Source: Plakobranchus ocellatus (taxonomy: Eukaryota; Mollusca; Gastropoda; Plakobranchidae). From it: DNA of 21,596 nucleotides. Numbering within the stretch: position 1 is the first letter of the stretch; each line of letters opens with the position of its first letter. The notes under the pieces were generated by a model that saw only the letters and a program-made list of their open reading frames with translations, ran no database searches and was not told where the DNA came from. Shown one piece after another: positions 11,052 to 20,424 of this stretch. The stretch covers positions 1,239,511 to 1,261,106 of the forward strand of contig BLXT01007177.1 in assembly GCA_019648995.1 (NCBI GenBank). Reading direction: 5' to 3'. Made by a program: the position numbers and the translations under genes.

Positions 11052-12620
11052 TCAGCCTTTACCCAAATCCTTCAATTGTTGGAATAAAGTTTTGAGGTTT
11101 TGTAGACCCAAAATATAATCTTTATCCGGACCTGAGTGACGAATCTTGTCTGAGGTAAAGCCAGCATGAGTGGTGTGAGCAAAGTCTATCATCTTCACAT
11201 CAACCTTTATTCTGGAATTTCCACTCTTGCTTTGCTCCTTATGAGTCTCACTCAGTGTGGCTACATCTGACAAGCTATCAGCTGCCCATTTTTGTTTGTG
11301 TTTGACAACTCTTCCTGATTGGGCATTGGTCTGTAAAGAGTCAGCTGCAGTACCCTCACCTGATGCCTCCTCTGCCAAAGAGTCATGCCTACTGGTTAAG
11401 CAGTTGATAGATGGAGATGGCACTGAAAACAAACTGTCTGAGGAATGTGATCGAGGGGTTAATGAAGAGTTTGTCAAGTGTTTATCCTGTACAGAAAGAT
11501 GTGCTTCAAATGTAAGCTGTACATCACCAAAACTGTGCTCTGGAACGATACCAGGATAAAGTGGATGAATGCTTGAGGAGGTGTGGAATTTCCGGCAACT
11601 GGAATCAGGCAAATGATGGCCATCATGATGCAAAATTTTGGATAAATCTGAGTGCTGTTGGGAAATAATCTCTCTTTTGGCTCCATGTTTTTTAACATCT
11701 GAGTCACAGACAGAAGTCAAGTTTAAGTTTACAAGAGGCAAATCATCTGAACATGAAATCTTACTACTCCCTGATTGGCTGTGAAGTGAGTTTAAAAGCT
11801 GAAAGTTGGAATGTGGAATACACAATAAATTTTTTTGACTAGGAAGTGAGGAAACACAATCAAAATCATCTTGTGCTACATATATTACAGAAGGAGGATT
11901 GTCACTTTTTGCTCCTGATGAAAATGAATAATGATACCTAAGTGAGGAATGAACACTTAAGTGATCACCGGCAACCTTTGAAACACTATCAGACCCAGGA
12001 AGAGCTTGTTCAGACATATTTGGGCAACTGACACTGCTTGTAAGGCAATGATCTTTTGTGATAGAGGTGTCATCTTCAAAACTGTGGGGTAGGCTAGAAG
12101 AACATGTTGTGGTGTTTGACGGTATTGCAGATCTGTGGCACAGAGCACTCGAGGAAGAAGAGGAGAAGAGGCTAGTACTATCCTGACCAGCAGTTGAGAC
12201 TGCAGGTGTTGCTGAATGCATTTGCGCAGAATTTTGTTGTAGTTCAGAGTTAAGCATGGCAGAATCTGCAATGACCTTTGGTAGCTTCTTCACACAATTG
12301 TTCTTTGATTCCTTTTTGTGCACATACATTTTATTGTCCTGTTGATCAAATGGCACCGTCTGTGAGGCTGGAGCAGGTTCCTCAGTCTCACCATCATATA
12401 TGATAAGTAGAGAGCTAGCATAAAACCTATAAGTGTCTAACCTGCTGACACAGGCAATGAGTGCTGCCAATTTAGATATGATGGGCCCCAACAGCTCGCG
12501 GCGGAACTCTGTGCCATTGTGCAAAAAATCTCTCAATGTTTCACGCAAGGATTCTGCAGTCAGTGTTCGTCCATGATATTTGTCTAGGTTGAGAAAAGTT
12601 CTTGGCTTGACTTTGTACAC
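11052..12620 (-). CDS. IP6K: IP6K coding exon 6, C-lobe and Ser-rich insert (residues 251-772)
   Basis: The exon opens after TTTCTTTAACAAG with VYKVKPRTF (vertebrate VYQLDTGHY), then [19 protein letters not shown] and [14 protein letters not shown]. About 395 residues follow that have no counterpart in vertebrate IP6Ks. They are rich in Ser and His, with a poly-Ser stretch ([13 protein letters not shown]) and several acidic Ser clusters. The frame then returns to [12 protein letters not shown] and the C-terminal [20 protein letters not shown], ending KDLGKG and TGA (11054-11052). The insert lies in the same exon and is fully open, so it is part of the protein. Insects also have long IP6Ks, so length alone is not an assembly error. 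Confidence 0.95.
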   Translation of the reverse strand: MYKVKPRTFLNLDKYHGRTLTAESLRETLRDFLHNGTEFRRELLGPIISKLAALIACVSRLDTYRFYASSLLIIYDGETEEPAPASQTVPFDQQDNKMYVHKKESKNNCVKKLPKVIADSAMLNSELQQNSAQMHSATPAVSTAGQDSTSLFSSSSSSALCHRSAIPSNTTTCSSSLPHSFEDDTSITKDHCLTSSVSCPNMSEQALPGSDSVSKVAGDHLSVHSSLRYHYSFSSGAKSDNPPSVIYVAQDDFDCVSSLPSQKNLLCIPHSNFQLLNSLHSQSGSSKISCSDDLPLVNLNLTSVCDSDVKKHGAKREIISQQHSDLSKILHHDGHHLPDSSCRKFHTSSSIHPLYPGIVPEHSFGDVQLTFEAHLSVQDKHLTNSSLTPRSHSSDSLFSVPSPSINCLTSRHDSLAEEASGEGTAADSLQTNAQSGRVVKHKQKWAADSLSDVATLSETHKEQSKSGNSRIKVDVKMIDFAHTTHAGFTSDKIRHSGPDKDYILGLQNLKTLFQQLKDLGKG

Positions 12621-13835
12621 CTTGTTAAAGAAAAAGAACATTGAATAGTATTGTGGAAACATGCAATATAGCACTTTTACTACTACTATGGCCTCAGGGC
12701 AAAAGTAATCAAATTCTCAAGTAAAGCCCAAGATGGCATAGTGCTGATAAAATATTTGTTTTCCTCCCAGGAATATTTCAACTGCTTGAGACATAAAGCA
12801 ATAGTCATCTTATATGGTGATAACACAATATATGCTTATTTATTGTAATGGAAACAATACAACATAAACAAAAATAATGTTTATTGAAAGATATTCTTCA
12901 TTCTTGAGGGGATTTTCTCATGATACTGTTTTCACACAAAAATCTTCTATTGCTCATACATGAAGTTTTTCTTTTACAAGAGCATATAAAGTAGGTGAAT
13001 TAAGGACCATACAGTTTTATTTTGGGTTAATTCATTCTTGTACATTAAATTAGCCTAAAAAGCCAGAAGAAAGTCAGTCCATTATAGAGGTAGAAGTGGA
13101 AGAAAAACTTATTTAAAAAAGGTGAGCAGTTTGGTAACTGCTTCTTGTTCATTTTGTTCACCCTAACCAGATTATTGAGAAAGAACCCTTGATAAAGCTT
13201 TTGTATGTGCAAGATCCCTCTCCTCACTGTAAAGCTTTGTAGCAAGAGGAAGAGCCCCACTTTTGTAAGCAGCTGTGAGAAGCCTGCACATTTACCTGGC
13301 ACAATTTCTCTGCATTCTGTGTCAAATTCCAAATGGACAATCCCATGAATTCTCAATTTTTTAGATTTGTGAATATGTGGAGGGCTTTTTTGTTACAGGA
13401 AGAGAGTGATATTATTTACGGGGGAGCCTTAGAGGAAACAAAAAAACCCCAATAAAATATAAACATAAATGTCTGTTTTAATATGTAACAAAAGAAAAAA
13501 CATAAGGCACATGACACATTTTTCACACTTTTAACTTCTTGATCGAAGAGGAAAAAGAATTACTATACCAAAAGTGTTAGGAATAAGAAAAGAGTGCTTT
13601 ACCTGCATGCCACAGAGCCTCACACCCAGACTGCTGGATGTCGTCTGCTTGCATTTGTTTGTCTGACTGGCTACCTTTGTACTGGTGGCATCATCACCAT
13701 GGAGACGAGAGCCGATTTTCAAGTCAAGAATGCATGGCTTTTTGAAGTCAGCCACAACATTTCCAAGTAGCATGAAACCTGAGAGTTGCTAGTTAGGGAA
13801 AAACTTGCCAAATATATAGATATAAAGCAAAATAC

Positions 13836-13896
<61 letters not shown>

Positions 13897-16800
13897 TATA
13901 TATATATCTGCGAGTTTTTTGCTTTGTAAAAACAATTAAGCGTGTATATACAGCAGTGTGCAACATAAACGAGTGGCAACAAGTAAATACTACACTTATA
14001 AGTAGTTGTGTTTGTATCAAATAGTCATGATAAAGGCAAAAAAATCTACTTTTTTAAATAAATTTTTGTACCTGCTTTTTTTGCATATTTGATTTTAAAT
14101 TCATTGAGAAGCAGCAAAGTGGGTTTGCCTATAGGCCTCAATAATAGCTTCTGCACAGCCTCACGAGTTTTTTCAGAATTCCTAACATATACCTACTTTC
14201 TATAGATTATGATGGTAATATTTACCACAAAGCTAATTATGAAACTGTCATCAGAAAACCATAAGAATATCAGTATAGACTTAATAGACTGGCTTTTTTT
14301 TTTAAGTAGGTTTCCATTTTTTTCAACAGATTATAATATTAATATATTTGTCATTTGCAAAAAGAAATTATTCTTATTACACTTATTCCAGTATTGGTGC
14401 CTAAAACTGATTCGATAAACAATGTTTATTTTTATTTAAAAAAAAAATAAAACTGTTACTCTGTGAATAGCTTTAAGTCTCTTTGCAAAGGAATAATGTG
14501 AAAACAAACAACAAAAAAAGAAAGGATACGGGTTTTATCATTTGTATGAGAGGACTTTCTCATTTTCTCCAGGAGTCGCTTGTGGTTCTTCAGGCTCCAA
14601 GGGTTAAGGCTGTGAGTCTGTGGGTGGAAGTGAGACGCAGCTGAAGACATGGTTGGCAATTCGATTCCATCCTGGGCAACAAAGATATCACTGGCTGCTG
14701 CACAGGCTTCAGAACTGTCAAAATACAAAGAAACTTATGATTATTTGTCTTGAAAGTTGCACTCAATGGTGAAACTAGGAGTATGACTGTATTATATAAA
14801 GTGTATTGAAGAATAAAACAGGCCAAATCAATAGGGCCGCTTTATGATGATTTATAGGAAGCTCTCAAAATGGGTCTTGTTGCAATCTGTGTGAGTGAAA
14901 GGTGCAACTGACATATTTCTCCAATAAAAAACATACCTGGTTTGATCATGTGAGCCACTGACATGATCAGAATCTCTATCGCCACTGCTGATAACACTAG
15001 AACTGCCACAGTCCTGGTTAACAGAATTGATATCTGTCTTGCTAGGATGCTGGATAGATTCATCTTGCACATCTGCTGCACCAATAGCATGACCCACTAG
15101 GTGAATGCGACCCTCAGTCTCAACTAATTTCACTAATATCTCACCTAGATCAAGGAATGAAAAGGCAAAGGATACAGATGTATAAATCCTACATTAATTA
15201 AGTTTAATGCCTTGAGAATGTAGATCGATAGTGTGTATAAATGCTTTATAACTTGATTTCACTTACTATCAAGACCTGCACTTTTATATACTCCAATGAA
15301 ACACTCAGATTTCTTATAAATGACTTCATCATTCTCTGATTTATAAGCAAGTTTTGATATAGCTTGATATTTTTCAACATGAAATCGAATTAGCACTGAA
15401 ATCCCACCTCTTCTTAATCTTATGTTGAATCAAGACAATGATATAATGTTTTGAAAAGCTGAAAACATGCACTTATGTTGCAGCAAATGATGAATTTTGT
15501 CTCAAACCAATCAAAACAAAGAATTCATAAACTGAGAGCATATCGTCGATAAGTTGCACATGTGAGGCAATCTCAGAAAATCAGTCATGATGTAAAATTT
15601 TCACTTTTTGATTTATTCTGTTGGGATGTTCCTGATCTTAAAATCTTTAAATTTCCAGTTTTTTAGGCATCTCATTTCTTTTTTTCTAGAGTTTTAATTG
15701 GATAGTCAAAAGGCACAAAACATATGCTTTTTTTAAAATGTTTTTTATGAGGAAAAAGCATAAAGTTAGCATTTTTTTTTCTTTAATGTCAACACATTTA
15801 GCACAGAAAAAATATTCTGAGAAAGATACAAATAGTGGGAACACAATTTAGATTCTAAATTTAAATCTATGGTTATTCTTCTAGAAAATAAAACAAACTG
15901 CTCAGAGAATGCAGGTCTAAAGATGAATGGATTTAAATTTATTTAAGGGATAAAAACAGGATGGAGTGGATAGAATCCTTGATCTAGATGTTGAGCAAGA
16001 GGTCTTGGTCTAGATTTCAATTTGAGTTTGTGTTTAGAACATAGTGAATGGGACTTATTTCTTTTACTTCCTTCTTTATGTTATCATCTTCCTCATCCTT
16101 TTCATTACCAAAAATTATGATAAAAATTATTTTTCTTCTAAGATCATTGTCAGAGTTAAGTCACGAAGTCCAATTGTCCTAGATCATTAAGGGGGCTTTC
16201 TATCTGTCTATGCCATTGTTGATGTTTATTGCTATTAATGATGATGTAGACATTCTGGAAATAAAATGATTTTAAATAAGGCGCAATACATTTATATATG
16301 AATCATACACATTTATTAAATATCCCTGCTTTTTTTAAAGGAAATGTGTAGATTTTGTAAACCTTTTCTTGGTCAAGAAGAATTCCTCTTTTCATTTATG
16401 TGTGGTTTGATGGGGTAGGAACTTAAAATTCTGCATTTCATAGAGAGCAAGTTGTTGAGTTATAAATAGTGAGAAAGCACAATTTCAAAAAGTTTATCAT
16501 ACACACTATGTTTCAAAATGCAAAATTACATTATTTATAAGCTATGGTTCATCTTGACTTGCTGAGAAAGTGTAGAAATGAATGTAGAATAATAATCTGA
16601 TAATGATCAACCCACACTCTCCCTATAGGCCTCAATAATAGCTTCTGCACAGCCTCACGGGTTTTTTCAGAATTCTTAACATTTATCTATAGATTACGAT
16701 GGCAATATTTCCCACAAAGCTAATTATGAAACTGTCATTAGAAGACCAGTAGAATATCAGTATAGACTTAATAGACTGGCTTTTTTTAATAGGTTTCCAT

Positions 16801-18001
16801 TTTGTAAACAGATTATAATAATAATATATTCGTCATTTGCAAAAAGAAATTAATTTTATTACACTTATTCCAGTATTGGTGCCTAAAACTGATTTGATTA
16901 ACAATGTTTATTTTTATTAAAAAAAAAAATAAATAAATAAAAAAAAAAAAAAAAGCAATGGGTGCAACTGAAACAGACATCATTTAATGGATGTAACTGT
17001 GCAATTTACAATTTCAAAAGTAAGGATTGAAATCAATTATATGCATTGTTGAGAAAATGTAGCACTGGTTTCCTGGGCCATAAACACCCTTATTTCATGA
17101 AAAATACCTCTGTATTGTGGTGTGAATTCTTGCAGCTCAACAGGGAGGGTCTGGTAAACAAAATGCTCTCTAGGTATGAGTGGTTTACATAACTGAGGAG
17201 AAAATTTGAAAATCAAAATAGTTAAAAATAATACGAACAAGCCAAACAGTACAGAATCACAATAATAATCGACAAAAAAAGAAAAGCTTTTGTGGTATAA
17301 AATTATTACAGTACTGGCCTTATCTCTGCACACTTTGATCATTTTACTGGAACAAGAAAAAAATAAGAAAAGAACAGAAATTTTCGATCTTCAAAGCATT
17401 TTTTAGAACATACTCCCCTGGTTAATTGACATTAAGTTAAAAAAACTTTTGCTCATCTCCTGGTCAAAACAAATACTTTAAATGTATGCAACATGTTAAT
17501 CCCTTTTTGCTTGATATGACTTTTTTAATATTATGGATTTAGTGCATGTCACAACATTTTTATCAAGCTTGTCCGAGAAGTATATATAAAAGAATTACTT
17601 AAAAAAAGAAAATATTTACATGTACTTTCTTAAGTGGTCAATTACCTTTTAAAGCATTTGCAACTTTATTTAAGAGATAATTTATGAGATCATGAATCTA
17701 AATGCATGATATAAAGTACAGCTATGTTTAATAAACAAATAAAAGACAAGCCTGCATATCAATACAAAATATCATCCAAAAGCAGAAACAAACAGTGTTT
17801 GTATGATAAATGTAAGCATAGAAGACAGAGCACCCATTTGATTGTTAAATGAGGCCAACATGTGGCCTTTTTTAGGAGGCATTTTTTAAAAAGGCAATAA
17901 CTTACAGTGGTTGCATCATACACCAGCATTGAGGATTGACCAGCCACTTGGTGGTTAAATGGAGCCAGTATATGGGCTTTTTGGGAGGGTCGCCACCGCA
18001 T
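11052..18001 (-). CDS. IP6K: Inositol hexakisphosphate kinase (IP6K), six coding exons
   Basis: The enzyme uses ATP to add a pyrophosphate to inositol hexakisphosphate, giving 5-diphosphoinositol pentakisphosphate (5-IP7), a signal in phosphate, energy and vesicle control; family members act in cytoplasm and nucleus. Six exons join in phase into 772 codons plus TGA (2319 nt). In order: HQVAGQSSM (17-25), KPLIPRE (35-41), NPWSL (167-171), the inositol-kinase signature PCILDLKIG with Asp210 and Lys212 (206-214), [16 protein letters not shown] (319-327), and MIDFAHT with the metal-binding IDF Asp at 729, then [13 protein letters not shown] to the C-terminus. The N-terminal blocks separate IP6K from IPMK and IP3K. 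Vertebrate IP6Ks are about 410-440 residues; the excess is a Ser-rich insert (about 328-722). ATG at 18001 has A at -3; an extra upstream coding exon cannot be excluded. The 1/2/3 paralogue split is vertebrate, so no number is given. Confidence 0.95.
12621..13602 (-). other. IP6K intron 5 with a 39-codon open frame
   Basis: The intron is 982 bp with GT-AG ends. Within it, 13172-13291 (minus) is an open frame of 39 codons from ATG to TAA that includes [20 protein letters not shown]; codon composition looks coding-like, but overlapping frames are also open there. No family is recognised. It may be an unused exon, a small ORF or chance. Confidence 0.3.
13603..13778 (-). CDS. IP6K: IP6K coding exon 5, catalytic signature (residues 192-250)
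   Basis: It encodes [11 protein letters not shown] and then [17 protein letters not shown], the PxxxDxKxG inositol-polyphosphate-kinase signature with the substrate-binding Asp and Lys, followed by GVRLCGMQ. Acceptor CAACTCTCAG, donor CAG|GTAAAG, phase 0 at the 3' end. A long TA microsatellite begins 61 bases upstream of the exon in intron 4. Confidence 0.95.
13839..13907. repeat. Long TA microsatellite with a central CA interruption
   Basis: About 24 TA units, then ACACACA, then more TA units, in IP6K intron 4. In gene sense it ends 61 bases before exon 5 begins. Its length probably varies between alleles. Confidence 0.95.
14128..14452 (+). mobile_element. Dispersed A-tailed repeat, copy 1 (intron 4)
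   Basis: This block aligns along its length with 16622-16954, both starting at CCTATAGGCCTCAATAATAG and both ending in an A-rich tail after TGTTTATTTTTATT. They differ by scattered substitutions and small indels. Same start plus A tail on the same strand suggests a retroposed short element, inserted antisense to the kinase gene. I find no clear pol III boxes and no sure target-site duplication, so a local intron-to-intron duplication is the alternative. Short frames inside are open on both strands but resemble nothing known. Confidence 0.75.
14530..14714 (-). CDS. IP6K: IP6K coding exon 4 (residues 130-191)
   Basis: Acceptor TTTTGACAG; donor ACCC|GTATCC, less common but in the correct phase (C|GT gives Arg192). 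The exon carries the rest of the variable linker and then [20 protein letters not shown], the NPWSL helix diagnostic of IP6Ks. Intron 3 before it is only 222 bp. Confidence 0.92.
14937..15144 (-). CDS. IP6K: IP6K coding exon 3 (residues 61-129)
   Basis: After the acceptor TTGATCTAG the exon completes Gly61 and encodes [20 protein letters not shown], matching the beta-strand region after the EFTP block in IP6Ks. A polar Ser/Asp-rich linker follows (including [20 protein letters not shown]), a segment that is poorly conserved and probably disordered across the family. It ends two bases into a Ser codon at CCAG|GTATGT. Intron 2 before it is 1963 bp and holds one copy of the ~325 bp repeat. Confidence 0.92.
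15145..16621 (-). other. IP6K intron 2, unique part
   Basis: AT-rich intronic sequence with no coding frame or recognisable repeat until the A-tailed element at 16622. A near-palindromic T/A-rich character is all I see. Confidence 0.6.
16622..16954 (+). mobile_element. Dispersed A-tailed repeat, copy 2 (intron 2)
   Basis: Second copy of the element at 14128-14452. Its tail is longer (AAATAAATAAATAA then about 15 A), which suggests it is the younger insertion or that the tail expanded. It lies in intron 2, about 150 bases on the 3' side (gene sense) of exon 2. Confidence 0.75.
17108..17192 (-). CDS. IP6K: IP6K coding exon 2 (residues 33-60)
   Basis: The exon follows the acceptor TTCTCCTCAG and encodes [16 protein letters not shown] and then [10 protein letters not shown], the conserved IP6K segment that contacts the ATP-side N-lobe. 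It ends one base into a Gly codon at the donor AGAG|GTATTT. Intron 1 upstream is 713 bp. Confidence 0.93.
17794..17882 (-). pseudogene. Diverged tandem copy of IP6K exon 1
   Basis: Read on the minus strand from an ATG at 17882, it encodes [20 protein letters not shown] then SML, which aligns codon by codon with exon 1 [20 protein letters not shown] then SML; about half of the residues match and most others are conservative. The offset from exon 1 is 110-119 bases; exactly three codons (RWR) are missing after the Met. The exon 1 donor GTAAGT corresponds here to a weak GTTTGT (17793-17788), and a 2-base length difference before it would put a spliced product out of frame with exon 2. No acceptor precedes it. 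Most likely it is a decaying exon duplicate; use as an alternative start after intron retention is possible but unsupported. Confidence 0.65.
17906..18001 (-). CDS. IP6K: IP6K coding exon 1 (residues 1-32)
   Basis: The chosen start is ATG at 18001-17999 in the context GACAGAATGC. The exon encodes MRWRPSQK, then [16 protein letters not shown] and ends DATT in phase 0 at the donor ACT|GTAAGT (17905-17900). It matches the N-terminal block of IP6Ks (LEPFxHQVGGHSSM in vertebrates). Its acceptor, TTTGCAG, ends at 18027, so 25 bases of 5' UTR share the exon and at least one upstream noncoding exon is implied. A diverged copy of this exon follows 23 bases into the intron. Confidence 0.9.
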
Positions 18002-18026
18002 TCTGTCAACCCTCCTCACACTTACA
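18002..18026 (-). promoter_or_regulatory. IP6K 5' UTR segment with splice acceptor and cryptic donor
   Basis: The acceptor TTGTCATTTGCAG ends at 18027. The 25 transcribed bases that follow contain a perfect GTAAGT (18025-18020), a donor look-alike only one base into the exon and 120 bases from the true exon 1 donor. No start codon precedes ATG 18001 within the segment. Confidence 0.5.
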
Positions 18027-19080
18027 CTGCAAATGACAATTGATGTTATTGGGATCACATGATTCACGAAATTTCCCTGACATCAATATTAATATATAAT
18101 CATCAATATGCAAAGTATTACAAAATTTATTTACATAAATTCAAGCTTCAAATAATCTGACTCATGTCAACAACACATGATATATATTGGATATCACAAA
18201 AATATTTTGACCATCAATTGCTCTGTTGATGGTTCTAAAAATTTTTTTTCAGCTCAAACTTATAAAAGACTCATATCATAAATTCCAAACTAAAACATGG
18301 TCATCTGCCTTTAAAGAGATTTTTTTTCCCAGAAATTCCACAAAATGAGTCAAGTTGCAGTCCATACAATTAATCTTACAAAAAGAACCCTGAAGCAGAA
18401 ACATAAGAATGATCCCTACAGAACTTTCTAATGCATATATCATATAGACTTTCTGTGGATATAAGAATGGGAATTTTTACTCCTCTTTTTTAAGGATTTT
18501 AATTATTCAGTTGTTTATGTTGCAATGAAACAACTAATTTTGCAGGATTGTTGAGTAATCATTAAATGCCATAATTTTCTAATTTTGAAAAGGTTTTTCT
18601 TTCATAATTATATATAAATATTTATATAATTATTTAAGTATAGAGCAAATTCCACTAACTTCTCCCAAATGCCAAATTATAGCATGCTTTGATTTGGACA
18701 CCTAAAATATTATAAATGAAACATGATTTATGGTGGTTATTATGTGTTATGCATTGTTAATGATGTTAAGAAACGGCAATTTTAAGCAACATTATGCTGT
18801 TTTCTAGATTTATAAATTTTATTTGAATTTTTTTGTTTCCCGGTCGCCTAAAAAAGCGACACACATTAGTTCCCGATTTTGCGATGGTATTATTTGAAAG
18901 ACTGGAGAGCTCATTAAATACCAATTCTGACCAATCTGACCACCCTAAGAACATTCTTTGAAAGTTTGGTATCCTAAAAAAAGAATGTAAACATCTATAG
19001 TAAACCAAAGGTTGCCATTTTTGTGCAGTTTATTGACAGCTAGGCATGGAAGATTGCCTGGCATGCACTATGTGATGCCT
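18027..19080. other. Upstream region or 5' UTR intron of IP6K
   Basis: AT-rich, without recognised coding sequence. The acceptor at 18027 means at least part of it is intron if the 5' UTR is spliced. Acceptor-like tracts occur near 18848 and 18974 on the minus strand, but I cannot place the first exon. A small inverted repeat, ACCATCAA (18210-18217) with TTGATGGT (18225-18232), is present. Confidence 0.4.
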
Positions 19081-19084
19081 TATT

Positions 19085-19140
19085 CTACGACCGGAATATC
19101 ACTTTCAGTTTCAATTCCGCTTTGCAGAGCCGGAGTTCAA
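19085..19140. promoter_or_regulatory. CpG-bearing patch with ETS and IRF motifs, possible IP6K promoter
   Basis: In otherwise CpG-poor DNA this patch and the next 200 bases hold several CpGs. ACCGGAAT (19090-19097) is a good ETS site. On the minus strand 19118-19102 reads GGAATTGAAACTGAAAG, an ETS-IRF composite (GGAANNGAAA) fused to an ISRE core (GAAANNGAAAG). A GCCATTTTTG resembling a YY1 site lies near 19014. TATA-less ETS/YY1 promoters are usual for housekeeping kinases. No transcription start is shown by the sequence; it may equally serve a divergent transcript. Confidence 0.3.
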
Positions 19141-20424
19141 GACTTTTTTATCTGTATAGCCCATTTCACTTTGTATTGACACACTGTACATTCAAAATCA
19201 CAGGCTTTTCGTATTTTGGCTGAAATTTTATTGTGTTTCTGTAGGCTTTATGGCTATTGCAGTTGTCAGATCAATCGACACACAGGAATCGGGGACGCGA
19301 GAAATCGGCAACACACACTTTTCCGATGTGTATTCTTTCAACCGATCATTCTTTTTAAATTGCTTTGTTAGCCGCATGATTATTCTCTTTAAGACTATGA
19401 ACTCTTATAATGCATCATATTTATTTAAAAGTAAATAGTGCAGTGAATTTAGAAAGGATCTTTTTTCTGGTGAAACTTTCAGTGGCTGAAACTTCATTTT
19501 TAGTAATGGTATGGCTTTATTCTTTTTGCTGTAACTTTAGAAGAAATTATCTCTAGGTTGAGAGTGTCTTAAATTTGAATTCAGCATTAAATTATCTTTC
19601 TTTTGATGTATAATTAATGTTTGTAATCTGTGTATGTTGAAAAATTGATGTTTTTGGAACAATCTCAAATCATGTTTGTGAAATCTGCCGTAGAAATTAA
19701 CTTATTAAGAAGCAAATGGCATGTTAATTGTTATGTTTCTACTCATACCTTTGTCTGCTATATGATGTATTCTAGCTATCTTTTTTGGGTTAAACTTTTC
19801 CTATTTTTCTAATACCCCATTAAAGTCCTTAAACTAAGAAATGGAAAAGACTTGAGATTATACACCCTCAGCCATATTCCAATGATAATCAAGGCAATTT
19901 TAGTCAACTGTTGACAACTTTAAAATTTACCAACAAAATACTCTCTACAACTGTTACAAATAATTTCATCCCAAAACATCTCTTATAATTTCAGGGTAAA
20001 AAAGATCAAAAGATAGTAGGACAAAGGTGGCTGAGTTTTAGTTGATCAGGTCAATTGCAGGAATTAATTTAGAAATTATAAAAAGAAAGAGATCTCAAAA
20101 AATTGGGTATTGTTTTCACAAAATTAAATGTTTAATCTGCTTGACAGGTTGGTTAGCAGTCTAGCTTTCATAAATTTATTTTTCTTGGATGCACATTCAA
20201 AGTCTTGCCAAAAAATGTTTAAAAGTGCTCATTAAATAAATTTAGTTTCTAGATATTTTTCAAAACGCTATTCATGATATTGGTAATGGTAATTCTCTTC
20301 TTACTTTGGTTATGTTTAATTTAATTTAGGCCGTTTATTTACTATGACATGTTGTTAAAGGGAAATAAATGCCACTGAAAATAAATAGCTGCACTAGCCA
20401 GCTTGTGGATTTTGATTTGAATCA
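19141..20424. other. AT-rich sequence without recognised genes
   Basis: Open frames at 19250-19438 and 19630-19812 (plus) are short and resemble no family. The first 200 bases are somewhat richer in CpG (for example GGGACGCGAG), continuing the promoter-like patch. Confidence 0.5.

Noticed and set aside
11257-11559. Plus-strand open frame of 100 codons
   Set aside because: It is the antisense shadow of the Ser-rich part of IP6K exon 6, as are the minus-strand frames at 11474-11707 and 11957-12271 in other registers.
13719-14020. Minus-strand frames with long Tyr-Ile runs
   Set aside because: They are translations of the TA/CA microsatellite at 13839-13907 with the exon 5 sequence in the wrong frame.
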